Shown here: one piece after another, positions 60,801 through 61,707 of the stretch
Layout: every line of letters starts with the position of its first letter
How positions within the stretch are numbered: position 1 is the stretch's first letter
Source: Marthasterias glacialis
Taxonomy: Eukaryota; Echinodermata; Asteroidea; Forcipulatida; Asteriidae
NCBI GenBank assembly: GCA_911728455.2
Contig: OU452229.1
Span: 8,980,811 to 9,044,810 of the forward strand
Reading direction: 5' to 3'
Length of the DNA: 64,000 bases
Program-made: the position numbers and the translations under genes
Notes under the pieces: generated by a model
Databases searched by the model: none
What the model was told of the DNA's origin: nothing
What the model saw: only the letters and a program-made list of their open reading frames with translations

Positions 60801-61707
60801 TAGGTGCCACTGCTTGTCGACCCTTGTACAGCTGTTAATTTCATTGGCGAAGTCTTCAACTTGGTAGTTGTAGCTTGTTCAGTTTATAATCAAGATTCAA
60901 ATTCAGACAGGTAAATTTCTTGGTAAAATAACTTACAAGAGTTGAACTTGATGGTCTCTCTCTTAAAGATATCAGCCAACTGTGCATTGGTCAACATTGT
61001 GTCTGAGTAGGGAAATTTAGCAACCATGTACTCAGCTGCTTTGCAGAATAATCCCTTGACATAGCAATAAAGTCTTTCCTTGTCAATTTTTTCTATCTTC
61101 AAAACATCTCTTGCTTCACTGCCAATGAAAATGTCTGCATTGTCCCTCTGGTGGTTGGACTTGTGTCAAGGAAACTGGTGCATATTGGTTTTGTATTTCT
61201 GGATGGAACTTGGTCTAAGAAATCTTGTGAATAGTGTTCTCAGCTGATCTACCAATGTCTGATGAAGCAAATGAATGCAAAATAATTAAATTTAGACTCT
61301 GTCTAAGACTGCGTCTTTTATGCTTTGTGTGATCACAAAATCATGAAGTTATCACATTGACTTCAGACTTCCATTATAAGCATTCATTAACAGCTGTATT
61401 TATAACACTATATGAGGACTGTTTTTCTAGCATTATAAATTTGTGTAAGGGCCTCCGAACAGGCAAAGATACAGCTGACAGAAACATAGTTCTTAGCACT
61501 TCTGATAAAGGGTCCTCTGTGATATGACCTCAGACAAATTAAGTCGAAGAATTGTTATATTGTTTCTTTTGGGGTTCCCATGTGAAATGACAAGTGAATG
61601 CATGTATTTACCCAACAGACACAGCCTGTTGTCTCAATGTAAACAATAATCGCTGGAACAAGTTTGATGACCATGAAGTCCATGAAGCGAAGCAAAGTAA
61701 CATCAAG
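5237..61707 (+). CDS. USP8: USP8/UBPY-like ubiquitin-specific protease, 17 exons, 3' end missing
   Basis: A cysteine protease that removes ubiquitin from endosomal cargo and from ESCRT-0 partners such as STAM; this role is known for the family and inferred here. The exons join with consistent phases at GT/AG sites to about 1213 codons. Domain order matches USP8: dimerisation/MIT domain (about 1-115), rhodanese-like domain (about 170-318), linker with SH3 ligands at 393-401 and in exon 10, WW at 731-761, a 14-3-3 site, then the USP fold from about 880. The Cys box is GNTCFMN (Cys about 901), the His box DGGHYTAC (His about 1183) and the Asp box FDDHEV. Human USP8 has 1118 residues; the excess lies in the linker. 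The gene spans at least 56 kb because of inserted repeats. The final exon lies beyond the window. Gene identity is very secure; single splice sites are less so. Confidence 0.95.
5510..5759. mobile_element. 250-bp MITE-like element
   Basis: Inverted ends GGGCCCAATTTGATGGCTCT (5510 onward) and its near-perfect reverse complement (5734-5759, one mismatch in 26). The inside is GC-rich with many GTAAGC and GCTTAC words. It sits in intron 1, 170 bp after exon 1. Length and ends fit a non-autonomous DNA transposon. Confidence 0.75.
5761..7330. other. intron 1 sequence, no gene
   Basis: Two patches rich in GCGCAAACTT words (about 6280-6400 and 6935-6985) look like related, partly inverted repeats and may be the ends of an old element. 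Otherwise nothing recognised. Confidence 0.35.
7960..8640 (-). mobile_element. LINE endonuclease fragment (CR1-like)
   Basis: Minus-strand frames read [31 protein letters not shown], then [15 protein letters not shown] and [13 protein letters not shown], an APE-type endonuclease of a CR1-like LINE. The two pieces (8197-8622 and 8019-8237) are in different frames, so at least one frameshift. The RT part is absent here. 5' sequence may reach about 9110. Confidence 0.8.
9062..9345. repeat. two-copy tandem repeat, about 158 bp
   Basis: The block AAACACACCGTGTGGGTTGG starts near 9062 and near 9220, each followed by GAGCAGGCCGCCGCTGGTCA and a CACTTCCTGCAAGATGGAGA block. About 90 percent alike. It may be the 5' repeat of the adjacent LINE. 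Confidence 0.7.
9590..9752. mobile_element. partial copy of the 10284-11121 element
   Basis: It aligns with 10965-11121 (TGAAAGYTYATAACTTT, then an AGCAAT block and GCATCTTTAA at the end). It looks like a half copy of the same TIR element. Confidence 0.5.
10284..11121. mobile_element. TIR element, about 840 bp, non-autonomous
   Basis: Left end TTTAAAGATATATGATCTGT (10284 onward) and right end (reverse complement of 11093-11121) match for about 45 bp including GTGCTCAAGCTG and TTTTGAAAA-like blocks. No transposase inside. Target duplication not clear. Confidence 0.65.
11131..11529. other. end of intron 1, no feature
   Basis: T-rich sequence before exon 2 with a pyrimidine tract (TTTTTTTGTATTTTCCTTTC) just upstream of the acceptor. 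Nothing else recognised. Confidence 0.6.
11530..11680 (+). CDS. USP8: USP8 exon 2, dimerisation/MIT domain
   Basis: It reads [16 protein letters not shown] and then [14 protein letters not shown]. The [11 protein letters not shown] stretch is the hallmark of the USP8 N-terminal domain. Entry phase 2 gives Ile across the junction. Two in-frame donors compete: AAG|gtacaa (end 11674) and CAA|gtatgt (end 11680), differing by Val-Gln. I chose the second because it has the better donor. Confidence 0.92.
11918..12415. repeat. 21-bp minisatellite of palindromic units
   Basis: About 23 copies of GCG-AATCCGT-AATA-ACGGATT; the two 7-bp halves are inverse complements around AATA. Units vary by single bases (GCG, GTG, GGG, GAG) and decay toward 12330-12415. 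Since 21 is a multiple of three and the unit lacks stops, long open frames (ITDCESV on plus, VITDSQS on minus) exist on both strands; they are artefacts. Confidence 0.95.
12470..14287. other. rest of intron 2, no gene recognised
   Basis: AT-rich. Short ORFs show no known domain. A few MITE-like words but no paired ends found. Confidence 0.5.
14288..14373 (+). CDS. USP8: USP8 exon 3, end of dimerisation domain
   Basis: It reads [20 protein letters not shown] and continues to LLIR, matching the DYFHSILG...KKAVEEAERL helix of the vertebrate protein. The acceptor is tatag; the donor is ATACG|gttagt, phase 2, completing Arg with exon 4. Confidence 0.92.
14374..15715. other. intron 3, no feature
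   Basis: AT-rich intron with TACATGTAAGTACATGT-type words near 15345. No coding or mobile signal seen. Confidence 0.5.
15716..15879 (+). CDS. USP8: USP8 exon 4, charged linker before rhodanese domain
   Basis: It reads [16 protein letters not shown], then an Asn/Ser-rich stretch. It corresponds to the RYEEAEVRKKLEE linker of human USP8 but is shorter and less charged. Donor TTTG|gtaagt, phase 1. Start and end are fixed by phase agreement with both neighbours. Confidence 0.88.
15880..17062. other. intron 4, no feature
   Basis: No recognisable gene or element. The opposed ORFs at 16422-16668 are complements of each other and look like chance. Confidence 0.5.
17063..17222 (+). CDS. USP8: USP8 exon 5, rhodanese-like domain, first half
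   Basis: It reads [20 protein letters not shown] followed by [12 protein letters not shown], the rhodanese core strand (human ITAKELYTMMTD...LIIMDARRMQDYQ). Phase 1 in, phase 2 out, donor CCAGG|gtaggc. Confidence 0.92.
17240..19350 (-). mobile_element. broken jockey-like LINE in intron 5
   Basis: Minus strand, in LINE order: 19350-18720 reads [20 protein letters not shown] and CLDLCYG (end of APE endonuclease), then TKPWVTKE; 18090-17850 reads [20 protein letters not shown] (RT finger); 17600-17260 reads [13 protein letters not shown]-like, then [14 protein letters not shown] (RT thumb and beyond). Several stops and frameshifts, with 18100-18720 unexplained and perhaps a later insertion. Dead on arrival or old. 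Clade assignment is approximate. Confidence 0.75.
19430..19505 (-). mobile_element. SINE head, tRNA-derived, truncated
   Basis: On the minus strand GGCTGGATAGCTCAGTTGGT then AGAGCGTCGG is a tRNA A-box region. The B box is missing; a CCCACTCCAGTCAATTACAT tail follows directly. Internal deletion of a tRNA-derived SINE, not a tRNA gene. Confidence 0.65.
19805..19967 (+). CDS. USP8: USP8 exon 6, rhodanese-like domain, second part
   Basis: It reads [19 protein letters not shown] and then SSLKDL, close to [22 protein letters not shown] of vertebrate USP8. No catalytic rhodanese Cys loop is evident, as in other USP8 proteins, so the domain is probably a protein-binding fold. Phase 2 in, phase 0 out. 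Confidence 0.93.
20090..20245 (-). mobile_element. tRNA-derived SINE
   Basis: On the minus strand an A box (GGTAGTCTAGTTGGTAAGAC) and a B box (GGGTTTGAATCCC) are spaced as in a tRNA, followed by a non-tRNA body. The tRNA acceptor ends do not pair, so it is a SINE promoter rather than a tRNA. Confidence 0.75.
20260..21300. other. intron 6, no gene recognised
   Basis: Mixed sequence without long ORFs or paired repeats that I can see. Confidence 0.45.
21362..21444 (-). CDS. possible second exon of the antisense transcript
   Basis: On the minus strand an acceptor (cattgtttcag) precedes 83 nt ending TTGTTGCAG|gtaagt. One frame reads [20 protein letters not shown], a hydrophobic segment. The frame that follows from the candidate exon at 23455-23620 (phase 1) instead stops after TQSTGTDGI. 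Splice signals alone support it. Confidence 0.25.
21537..22175. repeat. compound pentanucleotide microsatellite
   Basis: After a short (GTGAGTGAA)n start come successive blocks of five-base units: ATAAT, ATATG, GTGAC (about 21824-21920), GGTAT (about 21931-21970), ATATG again, then ATAAT-like. Neighbouring blocks differ by one base, so the array seems to have changed unit by point mutation and spread. GTGAC block is strikingly pure. Confidence 0.95.
22180..23040. other. intron 6, no clear feature
   Basis: Repetitive-looking text near 22480-22620 (minus: CTGATCGAAACGTCAAGTTG) recalls tails of dispersed retroelements but gives no ORF. A long A-rich stretch lies at 22795-22865. Confidence 0.4.
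23084..23145. other. G-run/C-run pair, possible quadruplex
   Basis: Runs of 7, 5 and 5 G (23084-23108) are followed after 25 bases by a run of 10 C. The G side meets the four-run quadruplex pattern if the 7-G run is split; the two sides could also pair as a hairpin. Confidence 0.5.
23455..23620 (-). CDS. candidate first coding exon of an antisense gene in USP8 intron 6
   Basis: On the minus strand ATG GCG GCC opens [20 protein letters not shown] and continues to [11 protein letters not shown], then meets a good donor, GAGGCCA|gtaagtac. The composition looks like real coding sequence and not like the LINEs here. A perfect CRE (ATGACGTCAT, 23718-23727) lies about 100 bp upstream of the start, fitting a promoter. 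I do not recognise the protein. A possible next exon (21362-21444, minus) has both splice signals, but joined in phase it adds only about nine residues before a stop. It could be a small gene, a divergent transcript, or chance. Confidence 0.5.
23718..23727. promoter_or_regulatory. palindromic CRE (CREB/ATF site)
   Basis: ATGACGTCAT is a full consensus cAMP-response element. It lies upstream of the candidate minus-strand ATG in a locally GC-richer stretch, which supports a promoter there. No TATA box is evident. Confidence 0.4.
23740..24689. other. end of intron 6, no gene recognised
   Basis: Sequence upstream of the candidate antisense start, then AT-rich DNA. GTGATATTTTCAACCTCAGG near 24230 and TGATACCTTCAGCTCAATAT near 24435 may be parts of an old element. 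Confidence 0.35.
24690..24840 (+). CDS. USP8: USP8 exon 7, end of rhodanese-like domain
   Basis: It reads [20 protein letters not shown], nearly the same as [20 protein letters not shown] in vertebrates, then a Thr/Ser-rich tail. Acceptor ttggcag, donor TTGT|gtaggt, phase 1. Confidence 0.94.
25375..26735 (+). mobile_element. broken RTE-like LINE in intron 7
   Basis: Plus strand: [20 protein letters not shown] (linker), a jump by deletion to [20 protein letters not shown] (RT motif A), [13 protein letters not shown], then [16 protein letters not shown] in place of the FADD box, [27 protein letters not shown] and [20 protein letters not shown]. At least two frameshifts, some stops, and the catalytic Asp pair is lost, so inactive. 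LINE clade (RTE-like) from general resemblance. Confidence 0.8.
26966..28632. repeat. 74-bp minisatellite, interrupted
   Basis: About 15 units of 74-75 bp between 27548 and 28632, theme GACAGACTACCTGGACAGAA then CTGGAAACAATGGTTAAAAT and CCCAGGGTAATTCCCAATTC. A variant (TTTACCAGGGTAATTCCCAA then TGCAAGAC) recurs near 27600, 27896, 28340 and 28489, that is at multiples of 74, hinting at higher-order duplication. Two diverged units (26966-27078) lie left of an inserted TIR element. ORFs inside are artefacts. Confidence 0.92.
27080..27536. mobile_element. 457-bp TIR element inside the 74-bp array
   Basis: Ends GATCCATTAAGCCCTGCCTA (27080) and its inverse (27516-27536) match in 20 of 21 bases. 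It splits the minisatellite: units on the left are diverged, those on the right are homogeneous. No transposase. Target duplication not found. Confidence 0.75.
28660..29100 (-). mobile_element. LINE RT thumb fragment
   Basis: Minus strand reads [20 protein letters not shown] and [18 protein letters not shown], then [14 protein letters not shown], the post-catalytic part of a non-LTR reverse transcriptase (compare KLLGVT...SWSSHI...LEYASP). Two frames, broken. Confidence 0.7.
29120..29430 (-). mobile_element. dispersed repeat family A, copy 1
   Basis: It matches 63690-64000 over GAACCAAGGCTGGAATCTCG, AATAAACAATGGTGGAAGC and CAAAGGTCTGG. In the other strand the family has TTTGTGCCAGCAGTACCCTC. 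No ORF; a SINE- or MITE-like element of about 300 bp. Confidence 0.7.
29431..30065. other. end of intron 7, no feature
   Basis: AT-rich, with a CCCCCCCCCC tract just before the exon 8 acceptor. Nothing else recognised. Confidence 0.5.
30066..30883 (+). CDS. USP8: USP8 exon 8, disordered linker with SH3 ligand and coiled coil
   Basis: The largest exon (818 nt, 273 codons). It opens [11 protein letters not shown] (human LDFTYPSLEE). Residue about 393 starts PSVDRSSKP, which fits the P-x-V/I-D/N-R-x-x-K-P ligand bound by the STAM/Hbp SH3 domain. The middle is Ser/Pro/Thr-rich and likely disordered. The last 60 residues are a Glu/Lys/Arg/Gln-rich coiled coil running into exon 9. Phase 1 in, phase 0 out. 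Confidence 0.93.
31240..31405 (+). mobile_element. dispersed repeat family A, copy 2 (partial)
   Basis: It contains TTTGTGCCAGCAGTACCCTC, then AAAGAAAAAAGATTCCAGCT and a CTGGCGGCAACTGGTTAA end. Intron 8. Confidence 0.65.
31410..31912. other. end of intron 8, no feature
   Basis: No coding or repeat signal beyond a C run at 31561-31570. Confidence 0.5.
31913..32504 (+). CDS. USP8: USP8 exon 9, coiled coil and WW domain
   Basis: The exon continues the coiled coil ([20 protein letters not shown]), then a Gln/Pro-rich stretch, then a WW domain opening [15 protein letters not shown] (residues about 731-761). Both signature Trp residues (about 735 and 758) and the closing Pro pair are present. In human USP8 the matching WW-like unit represses the protease and has lost the second Trp. 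Phase 0 in, phase 1 out (ATAG|gtatgg). Confidence 0.93.
32700..33096. mobile_element. 400-bp MITE-like element in intron 9
   Basis: Ends TTAAAGGCATTGCATACGTT and, inverted, TTAAAGGCAAAGTATACCTT are alike for about 24 bp. A 28-bp near-palindrome (GAGAAGCGTTATGG then CCGTAACGCTTCTC, 32877-32904) sits at the centre. Non-autonomous. Resembles common MITEs of marine invertebrates (from memory). Confidence 0.7.
33304..33484 (+). CDS. USP8: USP8 exon 10, 14-3-3 site and second SH3 ligand
   Basis: It contains [10 protein letters not shown] (human LKRSYSSPDI), the RSxSxP 14-3-3 site whose loss activates human USP8, and PTVNRSNKP, a second STAM-type SH3 ligand (human PTVNRENKP). Two acceptors 9 bp apart keep the frame: tgag|gttcac (start 33295) and accag|caagac (start 33304). 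Donor CAAAG|gtgagg, phase 2. Confidence 0.9.
33485..34270. other. start of intron 10, no gene recognised
   Basis: No paired repeats or domain signal that I can support. Confidence 0.4.
34280..34690 (-). mobile_element. possible LINE C-terminal remnant
   Basis: Two minus frames; one reads [11 protein letters not shown] and later [12 protein letters not shown], recalling the LHWLP and Y-x-PARxLRS motifs that end CR1/L2 proteins. Weak. Confidence 0.35.
34850..35010 (-). repeat. inverted copy of the repeat at 165-310
   Basis: The reverse complement shares GAGTAGTGACTCG, CCGTTTAAAACCTTGCAGGG and GGCCGTGTGATAAAGGACCT with the window start. It lies next to the DIRS-like fossil; whether it belongs to it is unknown. 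Confidence 0.7.
35050..37375 (+). mobile_element. DIRS-like retroelement fossil in intron 10
   Basis: Parts in order on the plus strand: a possible gag-like piece (about 35060-35350), reverse transcriptase with the YLDDWLI box typical of DIRS elements (about 35870-36180), RNase H (about 36440-36840) and the start of a tyrosine-recombinase region (about 37050-37375). It is clearly broken, with several breaks, and lacks a complete 3' end. Old. Family call rests on the RT box and domain order. Confidence 0.8.
37376..37751. other. intron 10, no feature
   Basis: Complementary short ORFs on both strands (37306-37632) look like chance. No repeat recognised. Confidence 0.4.
37752..37943 (+). CDS. 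exon-like 192-nt segment in USP8 intron 10, phase does not fit
   Basis: An AG acceptor (cctataaag) and a possible donor (CCAAAG|gtacaa) bound 64 sense codons rich in Ser/Thr/Pro ([18 protein letters not shown] and on), like the USP8 linker. The open frame is phase 0, but exon 10 ends in phase 2; read in phase 2 the segment hits a stop. Exon 11 could accept phase 0 by using the AG at 38809-38810. It may be an alternative exon joined through another undetected exon, or chance. It lies just after a DIRS-like fossil. Confidence 0.35.
37944..38786. other. end of intron 10, no feature
   Basis: No coding or mobile signal seen. Confidence 0.5.
38787..38880 (+). CDS. USP8: USP8 exon 11, lead-in to USP catalytic domain
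   Basis: It reads [17 protein letters not shown] and then [11 protein letters not shown], matching IRNLNPVFGG before the human catalytic domain. Phase 2 in, phase 0 out at GGAAACCAT|gtaagt. The last 20 bases of this exon and its donor are repeated ten more times in the following intron. Confidence 0.9.
38860..39530. repeat. 61-bp array that multiplies the exon 11 splice donor
   Basis: The unit joins the last 20 exonic bases (ATCCAGTCTATGGAAACCAT) to 41 intronic bases beginning gtaagttttatttcttatca. GTAAGT starts at 38881 and every 61 bp after: 38942, 39003, 39064, 39125, 39186, 39247, 39308, 39369, 39430 and 39491, making 11 donors. Units are nearly identical; the only change I see is AAAAGTCT versus AAAATTCT. 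Use of a later donor would bring an in-frame TGA into the mRNA from the first unit. Confidence 0.97.
39745..39860. mobile_element. inverted pair of SINE tails
   Basis: Minus-facing and plus-facing halves both show a B-box-like motif (GGTTTGAACCTGC; GCAGGTTCAAATCCTGC) and a tail of GTCAATTTTTCTTTATTAA type. Together they form an imperfect palindrome. The family looks like the SINE at 19430-19505. Confidence 0.65.
39870..41019. other. rest of intron 11, no gene recognised
   Basis: AT-rich. The ORF at 40821-41093 (minus) is the complement of the catalytic Cys exon and is not real. Confidence 0.5.
41020..41150 (+). CDS. USP8: USP8 exon 12, catalytic Cys box
   Basis: It is only 131 nt with several stops near by. 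It reads [20 protein letters not shown], the USP Cys box (human [20 protein letters not shown]), then [21 protein letters not shown]. The nucleophile is Cys in GNTC. Acceptor gaaatag, donor CAACAG|gtaaga, phase 2. Confidence 0.95.
41346..41593. repeat. near-perfect 248-bp palindrome in intron 12
   Basis: Left arm (41346 to about 41461) and right arm (about 41476 to 41593) are inverted copies: TATATTTGGTTTGTGGTAAC, AGATTGTTCTTGTGAGAATT and CCTGTTATTATTCTACTA recur inversely with few changes. The loop is about 14 nt. GCAGTTAACA lies on both sides (41332 and 41634). It ends 121 bp before exon 13. Confidence 0.9.
41715..41931 (+). CDS. USP8: USP8 exon 13, USP domain with QQDSQE-type box
   Basis: It reads [20 protein letters not shown] and [20 protein letters not shown], the second conserved USP block (human YSQQDSQELLLFLMDGLHEDL). 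Acceptor tctacag, donor AATCAG|gtatga, phase 0. It is followed by a 13.4-kb intron filled with LINEs. Confidence 0.95.
42066..43619 (-). CDS. LINE ORF: reverse transcriptase and C-terminal domain
   Basis: 517 codons: [20 protein letters not shown] (finger), [19 protein letters not shown] (motif A), [13 protein letters not shown] (motif B), [14 protein letters not shown] (catalytic DD box, YTDD for the usual YADD), [11 protein letters not shown] (thumb) and [15 protein letters not shown]. The frame joins 43616-43894 upstream by a frameshift. Well preserved RT, so not very old. Confidence 0.92.
   Translation of the reverse strand: MTEIMQTIMKSPSKSCELDPVPTTLIKLNIDVFAPFFTNLVNRSLNFGCFPDNLKVSHIRPLLKKPNLDKEVFNNYRPIANLKLLGKIIERVVSSRISNHIHNHNLSDVFQSAYKPFYGTEVALIRVSNDILSAMDDGNITALVLLDLSAAFDTVDHNILLSRLQNYLGIQDTALEWCRSYLSDRTQCVCIGDAVSNPVSLNYSVPQGSVLGPQWFTLDTLPIWDIILKHNLNYHVYTDDTQLYITFKSSQDPANSAIARLEGCIRETRYWMKNNFLKLNDNKTVFLLFGSRQQLSKLSVPFIRIGDAEIAPSLQARNLGITFDASMTFQPHVSNIIRLLSMHIRNISGIRKYLNKGACEQVVHAFVTSRQDNGNALLYSLPQSQISCLQCLQNTAAWVVTLSRKFCDITPILRELHWLPVSHRIIFKLMITVHKALHNKTPSYITELLQRYSPSRTLRSSNLSLLKEPIFKRTWGARSFSLAAPRIWNSLPLKLRSCHCLSKFKSLLKTYLMSQVC
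43891..45474 (-). CDS. LINE ORF: 2A-like motif and APE endonuclease
   Basis: 527 codons. A hydrophobic stretch ([17 protein letters not shown], about 21-37) is followed at about 94-102 by GDINPNPGP, a 2A-type recoding motif. Then the APE endonuclease: [43 protein letters not shown] and LDLMITR. The usual GDFNIHVD reads GGLNIHVDD, so a catalytic Asp is lost. The frame ends early at 43891 after a frameshift. Part of the 41950-45500 element. Confidence 0.88.
   Translation of the reverse strand: MLSSQPLPNPNTTDAQLWTMGVYLLFMLSLLCGPLYWSDSPLDCFVQPASDAYYASNLLKRQEGRLHHRKFLSAPIPYYANTSAFCHVELVIFGDINPNPGPESVTEKSAECATPNRLISYAHEYDMLLAHPVAPSAIATALPHSVQTHLQNLGLFVKSACGYQPTHRGKKAGCRRTAGKLHPDQHVPQSVPIAPVDSKLSLCILNTRSICNKSDEFVDFILENKLDLVGVSETWLKPDDDLTPRECTPTGYLFHHIPRPSKSGGGVALLYKSSICVSVKNDNVNYLTFESLHAEITGNSKSVRLVIIYRPQRDACGQHVSFASFLLHPSDIIFTGGLNIHVDDVSNPNAYQFQDLLSSFGLIQHFSEPTHRLGHSLDLMITRKSTPPIISGISLHPGLFDHCAIMSYMNLHKPCILPSLLKPDNGKKFIFLLYATILKLICQVLTSIKSVKMAVLMNMNIPSVTSWTIMLLRGHVLLKFGLKLFGLMTTLEQQGRSVVNLNGNGGTMANVIYIDGNIVNNAILSGA
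45950..46235 (+). mobile_element. dispersed repeat family A, copy 3
   Basis: It has CATTGTTTATTCATTGTATT then CGGCTCAATGGAAGTAAGT, and GTGCCAGCGGTACCCTCAAA, in the order expected from the reverse of 63690-64000. Confidence 0.65.
46240..46800. repeat. tandem repeat, about 142-bp unit, four copies
   Basis: GACCGGAAGTAAAGGTCAAA starts at 46264, 46408, 46549 and (diverged) 46692. Each is followed by GGTCATG, ATGTCAC, a GATGTAAGCTACA-like block and AAAGATTATGACTCTA. No coding signal. Confidence 0.9.
46801..47925. other. intron 13, no gene recognised
   Basis: Two GATGACGTCA(C/T)GATGACG words (46839 and 47499) may be ends of a related repeat. Otherwise nothing. Confidence 0.4.
47930..48110 (+). 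mobile_element. dispersed repeat family A, copy 4 (partial)
   Basis: It has GTTCTCTTGGCTTTGTCAAG, TTTGTGTCAGCAGTACCCTC and a short internal duplication of ATAGTCCCGTCAGGCTG. Confidence 0.7.
48111..49680. other. intron 13, no gene recognised
   Basis: Complementary ORFs near 48585-49077 show no domain that I can name. The stretch may be an old retroelement tail but I cannot support it. Confidence 0.35.
49681..49726. repeat. (ATT)n microsatellite at 3' end of Dong-like copy 1
   Basis: A run of ATT units with one GTT. It abuts the 3' end of the minus-strand LINE. Confidence 0.9.
49984..50826 (-). CDS. Dong-like LINE ORF, C-terminal part of copy 1
   Basis: 280 codons that continue the RT thumb ([20 protein letters not shown]) into a zinc knuckle ([19 protein letters not shown]-x2-C-x8-H-x4-C) and the start of the restriction-like endonuclease ([12 protein letters not shown]). 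A 13-base deletion then puts it out of frame; the rest is in 49676-49981. Confidence 0.88.
   Translation of the reverse strand: MIKAINTWAVSLMRYSGGIIEWTKEDLDVTDRKTRKLMTMHGMLHPRANVSRLYLPRSEGGRGLLSVADSVNIERRSLHRHVRSTEENLLKIARMYTMADEAGPKEYKRERKEERHQDWRNKPLHGRFQRCTEEVASCKSWNWLKSGELKKETEGLITVAQDQSLRTNVMKARIEKANISPLCRMCNKAEETVFHIVSECSKMAQTEYKGRHDKLAKVIHWDLCKKYGVQVHAKWYDHVPEKVVETDEVKILWDFNIQTDHVIEHRRPDVVVLDKTKTST
50850..53129 (-). CDS. Dong-like LINE ORF, N-terminal and RT part
   Basis: 759 codons. A Myb-like DNA-binding region ([20 protein letters not shown] and on, about 50-130), a linker, then [62 protein letters not shown] (motif A), [20 protein letters not shown] (motif B), [17 protein letters not shown] (catalytic DD). 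It ends RRVKKF because one A is missing; the true frame goes on as [19 protein letters not shown]. Confidence 0.92.
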   Translation of the reverse strand: MMIMTSAMEHQVNGEIVTNSQRGSPSPDLVGMPEQVPPDRIQTAQNRIRVATRRKWSKNDNKIAMECYIKSVPDKRGYRKRMFSLWQDKEMFDISEQRLADQISTIKRNQWLTNVVIEEMRRKVQAESNRTEIVNHHVPEDAAAASSQTEDEVDLPGLQDGQDDGGIDEEEGLDLTEEVQIKTRVQDVMRATKGSNGWSIPALRRVPRKRLTDMSAVVSKVLGSVSTNNLLETNRLMFAGAVVVGEKLGVKASSPEHENSTPWWKRRLEGQIKDLRRDLSRIEQISKGLIKGSDWRNTIMTKYNVKGKGVSVVIEEIKQRVKAKAAKVKRYDDRVRQFHQNRLFNTNQRQLFKELDGKIDNTQAGPRPAEARTFWGGIWDRPVQHNRQADWLTDVKDELRGVQQQEGFQIDVDKVKRQVRKVPNWKAPSPDHVHGYWLKNFRSLHERMALQLQDCLVQGKVPTWMTEARTVLIMKDVKKGNIASNYRPITCLPMMYKLLTSMIAEDLYRHMDDHQLFPEEQKGCKKRSRGTKDQLIIDKAVLKDCRSRKTNLAMAWIDYKKAYDMVSHTWIMECLDMVGVADAVKRLLSESMKTWRTNLTANNDSLGKVCIRRGIFQGDSLSPLLFVLALMPLSMILRKVSAGYVMKRDGCKINHLLFMDDLKLFAKNEAEIDSLVQTVRIFSDDIGMQFGLEKCASMTMKRGKRVHSDGIALPDGAQMRALGEEESYRYLGVLESDHVLHEESKVRLRAEYIRRVKKF
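53516..53566. repeat. (ATT)17 microsatellite between the two Dong-like copies
   Basis: A pure ATT run joins the 5' end of copy 1 and the 3' end of copy 2. Confidence 0.95.
53567..54790 (-). mobile_element. Dong/R4-type LINE, 5'-truncated copy 2
   Basis: It shares its 3' end with copy 1 and is about 96 percent alike in protein. It breaks off at GGACTTTAAA and meets another (ATT)n tract. Typical 5' truncation of a LINE. Set head to tail with copy 1. Confidence 0.9.
53650..54762 (-). CDS. Dong-like LINE ORF, C-terminal part of copy 2
   Basis: 370 codons, uninterrupted: RT thumb, zinc knuckle [18 protein letters not shown], and a complete restriction-like endonuclease with [20 protein letters not shown] then [20 protein letters not shown] (PD...D...K pattern). 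It ends [10 protein letters not shown]. It shows what copy 1 has lost. Confidence 0.9.
   Translation of the reverse strand: MIKAINTWAVSLMRYSGGIIEWTKEDLDVTDRRTRKLMTMHGMLHPRANVSRLYLPRSEGGRGLLSVADSVNIERRSLHRHVRSTEENLLNIAQMYTTADEAGPKEYKRERKEERHQDWRNKPLHGRFLRCTEEVASCKSWNWLKSGELKKETEGLITAAQDQSLRTNVMKVRIEKTNVSPMCRMCNKAEETVFHIVSECSKMAQTEYKGRHDKLAKVIHWDLCKKYGVQVHAKWYDHVPEKVVETDEVKILWDFNIQTDHVIEHRRPDVVVLDKTKKMCHIIDIAVLGDIRVASKEMEKIEKYQDLARELRKIWKVKVKVVPVVVGALGTIPKALEKHLDQIGTTVRVDLLQKAALLGTARILRKTLEI
54791..54856. repeat. (ATT)n microsatellite upstream of copy 2
   Basis: About 20 ATT units with small changes at the right end. With the two other tracts it frames both LINEs. Confidence 0.93.
54857..55354. 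other. end of intron 13, no feature
   Basis: AT-rich intron before exon 14. No signal seen. Confidence 0.5.
55355..55591 (+). CDS. USP8: USP8 exon 14, USP domain with first CxxC
   Basis: It reads [20 protein letters not shown] then [20 protein letters not shown], matching [23 protein letters not shown]. The CLSC pair is half of the structural zinc site of this USP group. Starts after gacaag, ends CTACAG|gtagtg, phase 0 at both ends. Confidence 0.95.
55592..56003. other. intron 14, no feature
   Basis: AT-rich, no recognised element. Confidence 0.55.
56004..56146 (+). CDS. USP8: USP8 exon 15, USP domain with second CxxC
   Basis: It reads [20 protein letters not shown] then [10 protein letters not shown] and [13 protein letters not shown] (human CLRLFSKEEKLTDNNRFYCSHC...WKLPPVLLVHLKRF). 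The CSRC pair completes the zinc ribbon with exon 14. Acceptor ctgtag, donor TTAAAAG|gtacgt, phase 2. Confidence 0.95.
56147..58272. other. intron 15, no gene recognised
   Basis: A GACAGACTCCGTGC(A/G)TG block occurs twice about 50 bp apart near 57138-57202. Opposed ORFs near 56681-56908 are complements. Nothing else supported. Confidence 0.4.
58273..58433 (+). CDS. USP8: USP8 exon 16, up to catalytic His
   Basis: It reads [20 protein letters not shown] and [17 protein letters not shown]. The final His is the catalytic base of the USP triad. Acceptor cacag, donor GACATT|gtgagt, phase 1. Confidence 0.95.
58530..59030 (-). mobile_element. LINE RT C-terminal fragment (CR1-like)
   Basis: Minus strand: [60 protein letters not shown] and [14 protein letters not shown], the end of a CR1-like RT protein. 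It may be from the same family as the endonuclease at 7960-8640. Confidence 0.78.
59430..60770 (-). mobile_element. L2/CR1-type LINE, 3' half, broken
   Basis: Minus strand: [37 protein letters not shown] (intact DD box), [58 protein letters not shown], then [18 protein letters not shown]. The 3' end meets ATAATAATAA at 59434. Several frameshifts, plus a foreign insert near 59700-60130. Confidence 0.8.
60820..61290 (-). mobile_element. hAT-like (DUF4371-type) transposase remnant
   Basis: Minus strand reads [40 protein letters not shown] and YSDTML, resembling the C-terminal region of DUF4371/KIAA1586-type hAT proteins (YIGxETRxLL...F...VVxxLxKKFPxxDxVLK). No zinc finger or DDE core here. Broken. 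Confidence 0.5.
61619..61707 (+). CDS. USP8: USP8 exon 17, catalytic Asp box (last exon found)
   Basis: It reads [20 protein letters not shown] and [10 protein letters not shown] (human YTAYCKNAARQRWFKFDDHEVSDISVSSVK). FDDHEV carries the triad Asp. Acceptor cccaacag, donor ATCAAG|gtaaga, phase 0. The closing strand, SSAAYILFYTS in human, was not found downstream and should be in an exon past 64000. Confidence 0.94.
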
